A stretch of 6,851 nt of DNA from UBA6814 sp040753075 (GCA_040753075.1 JBFMHA010000099.1:1-6851); one strand, 5' to 3'. Shown: positions 1-6,524, counted from the first letter of the stretch. The notes: generated from the letters alone by a model not told the origin. Numbers and translations: made by a program.

Positions 1-167
1 AGAAGCACGGCAAGTTGTTCCACGGCCAGATCATCGCCTCGCCACGGGTCCTTGAAGACCTGCGCTGCCAGGCGGTCATCGTCACCAGTTTCGGCTGCCA
101 GGACGAGATCTGCGGCCAGCTCTCCCCGCTCTCCCACAACACCGGAATGGAGATTGTACGCCTATGA
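1..167 (+). CDS. 3' end of a gene with a Rossmann-like C-terminal domain (partial)
   Basis: The frame with codons starting at position 3 is open from the left edge to a TGA at 165-167 and gives about 54 residues. It reads like the last beta-alpha units of a nucleotide- or CoA-binding Rossmann fold: a short stretch ending in IIASP, a helix, the hydrophobic strand AVIVTSF followed by GCQDEI, then a final strand near MEIVRL. Such tails occur in PglD-like sugar-modification proteins and at the C-termini of some sugar methyltransferases. The order of elements also resembles the N-terminal domain of the protein at 5002-6087. The stop overlaps the NeuB-family start as ATGA, so the two genes are probably translationally coupled. 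The catalytic part lies outside the window and the specific function cannot be told. Confidence 0.6.
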   Translation, partial: KHGKLFHGQIIASPRVLEDLRCQAVIVTSFGCQDEICGQLSPLSHNTGMEIVRL

Positions 168-1276
168 AAGACGCCGTTCGACTCAAGTCGGGACGGGGAA
201 TCGGTCAGGACTACCCCTCGTTCCTAGTGGCCGAGGTGGGCAACAACCACCAGGGCAGCCTGGAGGTGGCCCTGGACATGGTGCGCGCCGCTGCGGCCAG
301 CGGGGCGGACGCGGTCAAGTTCCAGAAGCGGCACACCGATTCGCTGCTCACCCTGGAGGGCCGGAATGCGCCCTATTGCGGGGCCAACAGCTTCGGCAAG
401 ACCTACGGCGAGCACCGCAACGCCCTGGAGTTGACCCTGGAGGAGATGGCGGAGGCCAAACGCCTGACCGAGGATCTGGGCCTGGTCTTCTTCGCCTCGG
501 CCTGGGATTCGGTGAGCCTGCGCGAGATGGAGGGTCTGGGCGTGGAGCTGGTCAAGTTCAGCTCCGCGGACCTGGTGTGCATCCCGCTCCTGCGCCAGGC
601 CGGGGCCATGGGCGTGCCGGTGGTGCTGTCCACGGGCATGAGCGCCCTGCCCGAGATCGACGCCGCGGTGAACGAACTGCTCAAGTTCCACGACGACATC
701 GTCATCCTGCACTGCAACAGCACCTACCCCTGCCCCGAAGAGCACATCGCCCTGCCGGTCATCGAGCAGTTGCGGCGGCGCTACAAGCTGCCGGTGGGTT
801 ACTCCGGCCATGAGCGCGGGCTGGGGCCCAGCGTCGCCGCGGTGGCCCTGGGGGCCTGCCTCATCGAGCGCCACTTCACCCTGGACCGCAACCTGCCGGG
901 CACCGACCACCAGGCCTCCCTGGAGCCATCGGACTTCGGCCGCATGGCGGACATGGTGCGCGAGGTGGAGAAGGCCATGCTCACCCGGGAGAAGCAGGTC
1001 TTCCCCAGCGAGGTGGCCTCGGCCAAGAAGCTGCGCAAGAGCATCATCTTCGCCCGAGACCTGCCCGCCGGCCACGTGCTCACCGAGGCCGACCTCATGG
1101 TCAAGTGCCCGGGCACCGGCGTGTCGCCCGTGTACTGGGACGACGTGGTGGGCGCAGTGCTTAAATCCATGGTGCGCTTCGAGGAACTCCTGAGCTGGGA
1201 TCACGTGACCCCGGCGGTCTCCAACCGGGCCCGGCTCATGGCCACCGGTCGCAAGACGGCGGGGCAGAAGAGCTAG
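164..1276 (+). CDS. neuB: NeuB-family nonulosonic (sialic) acid synthase
   Basis: This 370-residue protein has the normal length and layout of the N-acetylneuraminate/legionaminate synthase family, which condenses phosphoenolpyruvate with a six-carbon amino sugar to give a nine-carbon keto acid in the cytoplasm. The TIM-barrel part shows AEVGNNHQGS (23-32), VKFQ (51-54), SFGKTYGEHR (76-85), KFSSAD (131-136), STGMS (156-160), HCNSTYPCP (183-191), GYSGHE (212-217), RHFTLDR (236-242) and GTDHQASLEP (246-255). His216 and His237 match the metal ligands of the family. A SAF (antifreeze-like) domain follows at about 290-350, with a KCPGTGVSP signature at 314-322. There Cys315 stands where the family usually has Arg. 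The start is supported by GGAG at 149-152 and by the ATGA overlap with the preceding gene. Whether the product is neuraminic, legionaminic or another acid cannot be decided here, so the symbol is by family only. Confidence 0.93.
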   Translation: MKDAVRLKSGRGIGQDYPSFLVAEVGNNHQGSLEVALDMVRAAAASGADAVKFQKRHTDSLLTLEGRNAPYCGANSFGKTYGEHRNALELTLEEMAEAKRLTEDLGLVFFASAWDSVSLREMEGLGVELVKFSSADLVCIPLLRQAGAMGVPVVLSTGMSALPEIDAAVNELLKFHDDIVILHCNSTYPCPEEHIALPVIEQLRRRYKLPVGYSGHERGLGPSVAAVALGACLIERHFTLDRNLPGTDHQASLEPSDFGRMADMVREVEKAMLTREKQVFPSEVASAKKLRKSIIFARDLPAGHVLTEADLMVKCPGTGVSPVYWDDVVGAVLKSMVRFEELLSWDHVTPAVSNRARLMATGRKTAGQKS

Positions 1277-1285
1277 CCCGTCAAG

Positions 1286-1342
1286 GGCCGGGATTCCCGG
1301 GCCGGCTCCCGTTGGAACTCGGCCCCGAGGGGCGAAGGCCCC
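1286..1342 (+). repeat. GC-rich inverted repeats in the neuB-downstream gap
   Basis: The 78-base gap contains two short palindromes. GGCCGGG (1286-1292) can pair with CCCGGgCC (1296-1303) across the loop ATT, leaving one bulged G. GGGGC (1329-1333) can pair with GCCCC (1338-1342) across GAAG, ending immediately before the AGGAG at 1343-1347 that serves the next gene. No T-run follows, so this is not an ordinary intrinsic terminator. It could be a decayed palindromic intergenic element or a leader structure. In DNA this rich in G and C, short stems also arise by chance. Confidence 0.35.
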
Positions 1343-1354
1343 AGGAGAGCGAGC

Positions 1355-2914
1355 ATGAAGATGGACATTGGCAGCAGCGGGAGGCGGGTGGCCCTGATCG
1401 GCTCCACCAACACCCGGAGCATCGGCTTGTATCTCAGGGACAACCTGCCGGGCCAGGCCCAGGTCAGCCTTTTCGTCAAGTCTGGCCGGGAGCACGACTT
1501 CGGCTCGTCCGGAGTCGAGGTCGTCGGGCTCGGACGCAAGCACATCACGCCCTACAACGTCGGCTTGCTCCGCCGTCTGCGCAGCATCGCCCCGGACGAG
1601 ATCGTCATCCTCTGTGGCCCGTTGTTCTTCCACGGCAACGTGCTCTCAACCATTGCCGGCTGGCGGCGGTTCCTGCCCGCGGACTGCGTGATCTCTTACT
1701 GGATCGAGGGCAAGGGGACCATGCCCGCCCCTCTGTTCCCCAGCAAACATTTCTCCCTCGGGTTCCATGTCGTACTGGCGGCTGTCTGTCTCGGTTTCCT
1801 GGCGGCCGCGCTCAGCATCGACGGCGGCTGGATGTGGGCGGGCGCCTTTCTCGCGCTGGCCGTGGTCGTCGAACTCATGCTCCGCAGTCACGCCCAGGTC
1901 GATTTTCTCAGGAAACGCCGACACAACATCCTGCAGTTCTCGTCGAAGATCAGCGGGTTCGACATCTACGATTACGACGAAGAGTTGGGTTTCAAGCACA
2001 AGGCGAAGGCCAGCGGGGCCGTCACCTTCGAGCTGCCGGAACACCGGATGTCCTATTCCTTTTCCTACCGGATGGACGAATCCGGGCGCAGGGTTTCCTC
2101 CCCGGCGGAGGAGGCTGGCGACGAGCCGCGCATTGTCATCATCGGGGCGTCCACGGCCTTCGGCTACGGGGTGAGCGATCGGGAGACGTTCTCCTGGCTG
2201 TTGGGCGAGGCCTTTCCGGAATTCCGCATGGAAAACCACAGCGTGGCTGCCTGCCATCTCTACCAGCAGCTCCTGATCCTCGAGCGCCGCATGAAGGAGC
2301 GGCCGCCGCGGGCCGTGGTGCTGGGCCTGAGCGTGGGGCTCGACTCCCGGGTGACCAACATCCTCGACGGCATCGTCTCGCTGCAGTTGCCCTATCCGGC
2401 TGCGGTGTCCAAGAAGCGGAGGCTGCGCCGCTTTCCCCCCGAACTGTACAAGAACATCGCCTTCTCGGAGGGAGTCAGCCTGCTGCTCACCCTGGAGTAC
2501 GCCTTGAACAGGCTGCGCTTCCGGGGCCGCACCGGGCCGTTGTTGGTGGAGCGGACCATGGAGCACATCCTTCTGATGATGCGCAAGGCCTGCGAGAACC
2601 ACGGCGTGCCGTTCCTGATCGCGGTGATGGGTAACTGCAGGAACCTGTACCCCATGCTGGTCCGGAACCGCTTCAACTGGTGCATCGCCAACAAGGACGG
2701 GCAGGGCTATTTCTTCGAGAACATCCCCAAGTGGCACCTGTTCCCCTTCGACAACCATCCGAACCAGGCGGGCCACGCCCACATGGCCACGGTTATCGCC
2801 GGGGCTCTCCGCGCCCTCTTGGACGGCCGGTTTGTGGTTCCGGACGTGGAGGACATCGGGCCGTTGGGCGCCCAGGCCGAGGTCCAGGAAGTCTTCATCT
2901 ATCCGTTGTTCTAG
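1355..2914 (+). CDS. Membrane-anchored SGNH-hydrolase-like protein with unrecognised N-terminal domain
   Basis: The product has 519 residues. Residues 1-125 look like an alpha/beta domain (strands RVALIGS at 11-17 and EIVILCG at 82-88) that I cannot assign. Two hydrophobic helices, about 133-155 and 158-177, are joined by a very short loop. The next segment is basic (RKRRH, 186-190), so by the positive-inside rule both soluble domains should face the cytoplasm. The C-terminal part is SGNH-like. The strand IVIIGAS (260-266) supplies Ser266 as likely nucleophile in a GxS variant of the GDS box, Asn294 (ENHSV) fits an oxyanion residue, and DNHPNQAGH (466-474) supplies the Asp/His pair. AGGAG at 1343-1347, seven bases upstream, supports the start. 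SGNH enzymes cleave or transfer acyl esters. Given its NeuB neighbour, acylation or deacylation of a glycan precursor is a reasonable inference, but the substrate is unknown. Confidence 0.8.
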   Translation: MKMDIGSSGRRVALIGSTNTRSIGLYLRDNLPGQAQVSLFVKSGREHDFGSSGVEVVGLGRKHITPYNVGLLRRLRSIAPDEIVILCGPLFFHGNVLSTIAGWRRFLPADCVISYWIEGKGTMPAPLFPSKHFSLGFHVVLAAVCLGFLAAALSIDGGWMWAGAFLALAVVVELMLRSHAQVDFLRKRRHNILQFSSKISGFDIYDYDEELGFKHKAKASGAVTFELPEHRMSYSFSYRMDESGRRVSSPAEEAGDEPRIVIIGASTAFGYGVSDRETFSWLLGEAFPEFRMENHSVAACHLYQQLLILERRMKERPPRAVVLGLSVGLDSRVTNILDGIVSLQLPYPAAVSKKRRLRRFPPELYKNIAFSEGVSLLLTLEYALNRLRFRGRTGPLLVERTMEHILLMMRKACENHGVPFLIAVMGNCRNLYPMLVRNRFNWCIANKDGQGYFFENIPKWHLFPFDNHPNQAGHAHMATVIAGALRALLDGRFVVPDVEDIGPLGAQAEVQEVFIYPLF

Positions 2915-2946
2915 CGCGATGTCCGGCCTTTTCTCCACAGGACTCC

Positions 2947-2990
2947 CGACCGGCCGCAGGCGGCCGGTCGCGCCTCTGGGGCTCGGCCCC
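2947..2990 (+). repeat. Two tandem GC-rich hairpins between SGNH genes
   Basis: A perfect 10-bp inverted repeat, CGACCGGCCG (2947-2956) and CGGCCGGTCG (2961-2970), closes a four-base loop CAGG. Seven bases later GGGGC (2978-2982) pairs with GCCCC (2986-2990) across the loop TCG. The second stem ends eight bases before the GTG at 2999. There is no T-run, so intrinsic termination is unlikely. The pair resembles palindromic intergenic elements common in high-GC proteobacteria, and it could stabilise a transcript 3' end or limit translation of the following gene. Confidence 0.6.
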
Positions 2991-2998
2991 GGGTCGGC

Positions 2999-5005
2999 GT
3001 GAGCCCCGGCATGTCCAGGCAGCGCAAACATCTCCTCGTGCTCGGCGATTCGGCCAGCGTATCCATCGGGGGGCTCTGCCGGAACTACGTGGACCTATTT
3101 CCCGTCCGCTGCTCCTACGATCACCCGCTTCTCGTGCTCAACGCCTCGTCCATAGGCACCTGCGCCCCGGACGCCCTGGCCGTGCTGCGGGACGTGGTCG
3201 CGGAGGAGCGCGTGGACGCGGCCGTGGTCTATGTGGGGAACTGCGACGCAAGCGCCTACGGGCCGGCCAAGGCGTCCCGGTTCGCATCGGGCCTTGCCCG
3301 GGCGATGGGCAAGTCCGTGGCGGCGCCCAGGCCGGACTGGGTTCCCCGCCGCAACCGGTTCTGCCACTACGATCCCGCGCCCTGGCTTCCCTCGGGTCGC
3401 AGCGTGACCCCGCAGGACTACGGCAAGTTCCTGGCGGAGTTGGGGCGGGAGTGCGCCAAGCGCTCCATTCCCCTGTTCGCGTTCAATCCGGCGGCCAACT
3501 CCCGCTTTCCCCCAGGCAACAACTGTGGCAATTTCCTTTGCTACTCGCTGCTCGACGCCCGGTGCGGCTTCACCTTCCACGGGCCGGCTGAAAGCCCGCT
3601 GCTGGAGGCCCTGGGCCTGGACGCTGCGGGGCGGAGCGGGCCGGCCGGGGACGCCTACGCCAGGATCGCGGCCGCACCCGGCGACCCGGAAGCCGGCCTG
3701 ATCGCGTCCAACAACCTGGCCGTCCTCCGCTGGGCCGGAGGACGGCAGGAGGAGGCCGTCAGGCTCTTCGAGGACGCCGCGGCGGCCGGCTCCCCCATGT
3801 CGTCCATCCCTGCCTACAACCGGGCGCTAGCAGCGCTGGTCCGGGGCGAGGCGGATATGGCCGAGCGCTGGTTCTCCCGGGCCATGGAGGACGACCTCGG
3901 CTCGTACCGGGCCACGGAGGCCTATCGTGAGTCCCTGGTCCGGGCCCTAGGGGGGGCGCACCGGGGGGCGGCGGCCGTCCTGGACCTCAAGGAATGCCTG
4001 GCTCCCGGCGCGTTCATCGATTACTGCCACCCGGATCAGGACGGGCATGCCGCCATCTTCGGGTGGCTGGAGCCCCGGTTGAGGACGCTCCTCGGCCTGG
4101 GCCCGGGGCCGCATCGCCCCGAAATCAGACAACTGCCGGCGAACCCGGACCGTTCCCTGGGGCATTCCGGGGACTTCTTCACGCACTACGGGCTGGCGGT
4201 GCGGCCCGATCCGACCTGGTACCGGGCGCTGTTGACCGAGGCCGGGTCGGCGCCCTATGCCGAGATACTACGCCAGGCCGACGGCGTAGTCCCCGACGCA
4301 GAGCTCCGGAAGCGGCTGGCGTTGCTTTCGCATCCGGTGTTCGGCCTCCCGGCCTTTCTGGAGTCTTCCCAGCCCACGGCCTGGACCGACCAGGGCCGTG
4401 TCCCGGAGTTGTACTTCCTGCGGCACATGTTGTCCCTCTACCGCCTGCTGGCTGAGCAGCCGGAACGGCTGGACGGCTTTCCCCGCTGTCGCGGAATCGT
4501 GCTCAGGCCCGAACTCCTGGATCGCTGGCTCCCGGAGCGGCTCACCGGGGCCGCGCCCGACCTGAACAGGCTCGCCCAGGCCGGGGCGGGCCTGGACCCG
4601 AATCTGGTGGCCGACAGAATCCTGACCCTGCTCGCGCACATGCTGTCCCACGAGCCGAGCCTCCATGTCCGGGTCCGGACAATCACCTGGTGGTTCTTCA
4701 AGGAGTCGATCATCTTCGGCACCCCGTCCCACCCAAGCCTGCTGCACCGGCGGCTCGACGTGCTCAAGGCCCTGGACTCCTGCCTGGTCATGCGCCATGC
4801 GCTGTCGTCGACGCCGGAGCGCGCCGGGGCATTCGGAGACCTCCTCGGCCTCCTGGAGCGGGTCCTGGAGATGCACGAGCGCAGGCTTGCTCCGGTCTGC
4901 CGCAACGTGTTCGCGATGGCCGGGCAGGACATGGATGACTATCGCGCCGAGGCGGCGGAACTGCTCCGCCAGGTCATGAAAATGAAGCAAGGAATGAGCC
5001 CATGA
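2999..5005 (+). CDS. SGNH-hydrolase-like protein with TPR-like insertion and novel C-terminal region
   Basis: The product has 668 residues and no signal peptide or membrane helix. Block I is LLVLGDSAS (12-20) with likely nucleophile Ser18. Asn48 (LVLNAS) and VYVGN (77-81, Asn81) fit the oxyanion strands. The Asp/His block appears only at DYCHPDQDGH (341-350), with Asp341 and His344. Between them, about 210-320, lie paired helices of TPR character (SNNLAVLRWAGGRQEEAVRLF; AYNRALAALVRGEADMAERW), so the hydrolase fold seems interrupted or extended by a protein-binding module. Residues 370-668 are mostly predicted helix, with WYRALL, SHPVFGLPAF and TITWWFFKESIIFGTP as notable segments, and match no family I recognise. 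The start is uncertain: GTG at 2999 and ATG at 3011 are both possible and neither has a clear Shine-Dalgarno, since the upstream bases sit in a hairpin. The stop overlaps the next start as ATGA. Confidence 0.78.
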   Translation: MSPGMSRQRKHLLVLGDSASVSIGGLCRNYVDLFPVRCSYDHPLLVLNASSIGTCAPDALAVLRDVVAEERVDAAVVYVGNCDASAYGPAKASRFASGLARAMGKSVAAPRPDWVPRRNRFCHYDPAPWLPSGRSVTPQDYGKFLAELGRECAKRSIPLFAFNPAANSRFPPGNNCGNFLCYSLLDARCGFTFHGPAESPLLEALGLDAAGRSGPAGDAYARIAAAPGDPEAGLIASNNLAVLRWAGGRQEEAVRLFEDAAAAGSPMSSIPAYNRALAALVRGEADMAERWFSRAMEDDLGSYRATEAYRESLVRALGGAHRGAAAVLDLKECLAPGAFIDYCHPDQDGHAAIFGWLEPRLRTLLGLGPGPHRPEIRQLPANPDRSLGHSGDFFTHYGLAVRPDPTWYRALLTEAGSAPYAEILRQADGVVPDAELRKRLALLSHPVFGLPAFLESSQPTAWTDQGRVPELYFLRHMLSLYRLLAEQPERLDGFPRCRGIVLRPELLDRWLPERLTGAAPDLNRLAQAGAGLDPNLVADRILTLLAHMLSHEPSLHVRVRTITWWFFKESIIFGTPSHPSLLHRRLDVLKALDSCLVMRHALSSTPERAGAFGDLLGLLERVLEMHERRLAPVCRNVFAMAGQDMDDYRAEAAELLRQVMKMKQGMSP

Positions 5006-6087
5006 CCGACCTGACCTTCCCCCTGGAGTACGCGGCGTTCCGCCATTGGCAGGACCATCTCCCGGGCGTACATGCGGCGCTCGGCCAGGGGCTAGCGGAA
5101 CTGGCCGGCAGAGTCCGGGAGACGGGGCGGGGGCGGGCGAGGCTGCTCATCTACGGCGGGAGCACCAGCGGCTGCGTGGCCTACGCCTATCTCAGGAATA
5201 GCCCCGGGTTCGAGGTCGTGGGGGTGGCGGACCGCAATCATCCCCTGCCGTCCCTCCGGGGCCTGCCGCACGTCCTTCCCGGCAGGACTCCGGTCCCGGC
5301 CCTGGACGTCCTGCTCCTGGCCCTGTCTCCGGCGCATTACCAAAGCGTGTGCGCGGAGTTCGCGGCTACCCTGCCTGGGCGCCCCCTGATCTGTGGCATG
5401 TTCCGGCCCGTGGTCCAGGCCGCGCCCGTGTCCGGGACCGCCCACGCCTCCTACGCCGAGTCCCTGAAGCGGTTCCATGCCGGGTCCCGGCCGGTGCACG
5501 CCAGCATCGTGATGCTTGGCGACTCCATAACCTGCAACTTCGACTGGAACGAGTTGTTGGGCAGGGTGGACGTATGCAACCGGGGCGTGAACGGGGACAG
5601 GATGGAGGGAATCCTGGCCCGGCTCAACAGCGTGATTTCCCTCCGGCCGCGGATGGTTTGCATGATGGGGGGCGTCAACGATCTCCTGCAGGGGAGCTCA
5701 CACAAGGACGTGCTCCACACATACTCCCGCCTCGTGGTCACGCTACGCGAAGCGGGAATCGGCCTGGTGGTCCAGTCCACGCTGCACGTCTCCCCGCTGT
5801 TCGCAGCAGGCACGGACATCGGAGCGGTCAACCGGGAGGTGGAGGCGCTCAACCGCGGGTTGCGGCGGCTCTGCGCCGAGACGGGGAGCACGTTCCTGGA
5901 CTTGAATCCACGTCTGAGCGTAAATGGCGAATTGAACCCGGCGTACACTCACAACGGCCTGCATCTATGCGCCGACGGTTATCTGGAATGGAGGGAGGCG
6001 TTGAAGCCCCTGCTCGAGTCCTGTCCGCACCCCGCGTCCTGCCCCTGTTCACCGCCGTTGCCATCGCCCCCGCGCGGAACTCCGTAA
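5002..6087 (+). CDS. Rossmann-like domain fused to SGNH/GDSL hydrolase-like domain
   Basis: The product has 361 residues. Residues about 47-135 form a small Rossmann-like domain (LLIYGGSTSGCVAYAYL, FEVVGVADRN, LDVLLLALS), similar in style to the N-terminal domain of PglD-type sugar acyltransferases. A linker leads to an SGNH domain at about 165-338. Block I is MLGDSIT (171-177, Ser175), block II is NRGVNGDR (193-200), block III is GGVND (223-227), and the last block is HNGLHL (317-322) with His321. In the usual DxxH box the first position is Asp, but here it is Asn318. AAGGA at 4989-4993 and the ATGA overlap support the start. The last 22 or so residues are unusually rich in Pro, Cys and Ser, do not look like part of the fold, and run into the sulfotransferase remnant, so the natural 3' end may have been replaced. 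A role in acyl modification of a glycan or sugar nucleotide is inferred from context. Confidence 0.82.
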   Translation: MTDLTFPLEYAAFRHWQDHLPGVHAALGQGLAELAGRVRETGRGRARLLIYGGSTSGCVAYAYLRNSPGFEVVGVADRNHPLPSLRGLPHVLPGRTPVPALDVLLLALSPAHYQSVCAEFAATLPGRPLICGMFRPVVQAAPVSGTAHASYAESLKRFHAGSRPVHASIVMLGDSITCNFDWNELLGRVDVCNRGVNGDRMEGILARLNSVISLRPRMVCMMGGVNDLLQGSSHKDVLHTYSRLVVTLREAGIGLVVQSTLHVSPLFAAGTDIGAVNREVEALNRGLRRLCAETGSTFLDLNPRLSVNGELNPAYTHNGLHLCADGYLEWREALKPLLESCPHPASCPCSPPLPSPPRGTP

Positions 6088-6089
6088 TC

Positions 6090-6480
6090 GTGTTCGACCA
6101 TGCGCCCAAAAGCGGGGACTCATCCGTCTCAAAGATACTCCAAAACTCCAATCGTCCCAGGTGCGGGGCGACCTCGCAGTCAATCTCCTCAGTGTAGCTG
6201 AGCAGCTGAACCGCGAGGAGCATCCCGGCGAGACCTTTGTCTGTGGACTCTATGCCTGGGGTGTGCACGAGTTGCTCGACTCCACGTACGATGTCCACTA
6301 TTTCACTCTGTTGCGCGATCCCCTCCGCCTCGCCCGGTCTCTGTGCACCTATGGCAAGATGCGGAACGTGTGCCCATATGACGCCCTGGGCGTTTTTTGG
6401 GTTCATTATCGCTTCGACGCCATGGTGAAATCTCTCGGAGGGATCAATTTTCCCAGCGACCGCCTGGGCCTCCGCAAACA
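6090..6480 (+). pseudogene. Sulfotransferase remnant, frameshifted and truncated
   Basis: In the frame starting at 6090, beginning VFDHAPKSGDSSVSKIL, the translation resembles the PAPS-binding 5' motif of carbohydrate sulfotransferases, usually HIPKxGGTS. That frame ends at TAG 6192-6194. The similarity continues in another frame from about 6140-6161, with GDLAVNLLSVAEQL and then YFTLLRDPLRLARSL. Its RDP at 6314-6322 matches the second (3'-phosphate) motif of the same family. The shift fits loss of one base, or gain of two, somewhere between about 6126 and 6160. No C-terminal half follows, because coding character fades at about 6470 where inverted repeats begin. That leaves roughly 130 residues against the usual 250-300. 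The second Gly of the first motif is replaced by Asp. The gene would have transferred sulfate to a sugar or lipid. A sequencing error could explain the shift but not the missing end. Confidence 0.65.
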
Positions 6481-6514
6481 CAAACCCCTTCCGGTCTCGC
6501 CGAAAGGGGTTTGT
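6480..6514 (-). terminator. Long hairpin between convergent units, possible terminator
   Basis: ACAAACCCCTT (6480-6490) pairs with AAGGGGTTTGT (6504-6514). After a C/A mismatch the stem continues as CGG/CCG (6492-6494 with 6500-6502) around the loop TCTCG, giving about 14 base pairs. On the minus strand the stem ends GGGGTTTGT and is followed by GTTTGCGG, a weak T-rich tail that would suit termination of the leftward methyltransferase-like gene ending at 6570. The symmetry means it could also act on rightward transcripts. Confidence 0.55.
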
Positions 6515-6524
6515 CAGTGGTCTG

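Noticed and set aside
52..813. Plus-strand frame over the start of the NeuB-family gene
   Set aside because: It is an out-of-frame reading of the upstream gene tail and the synthase, with no recognisable content.
1286..1303. Intrinsic terminator after the NeuB-family gene
   Set aside because: The stem is short with a bulge and has no following T-run, so it is listed only as an inverted repeat.
224..1633. Long minus-strand open frame opposite the NeuB-family gene
   Set aside because: It is antisense to a gene with clear family motifs and has the His/Gln/Gly/Pro/Ala-rich composition typical of frames shadowing high-GC genes. No domain is recognisable.
1312..2634. Plus-strand frame overlapping the first SGNH gene
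   Set aside because: It is rich in Arg, Gly, Pro and His with no hydrophobic core pattern. The frame at 1355-2914 explains the same DNA better.
1646..3031. Long minus-strand open frame opposite the first SGNH gene
   Set aside because: It has the same shadow composition, spans the hairpin gap, and shows no motif. The opposite strand has a supported start and active-site blocks.
2680..3591. Plus-strand frame bridging the first and second SGNH genes
   Set aside because: It crosses two better-supported genes in the wrong frame and has low-complexity Arg/Pro/Gly composition.
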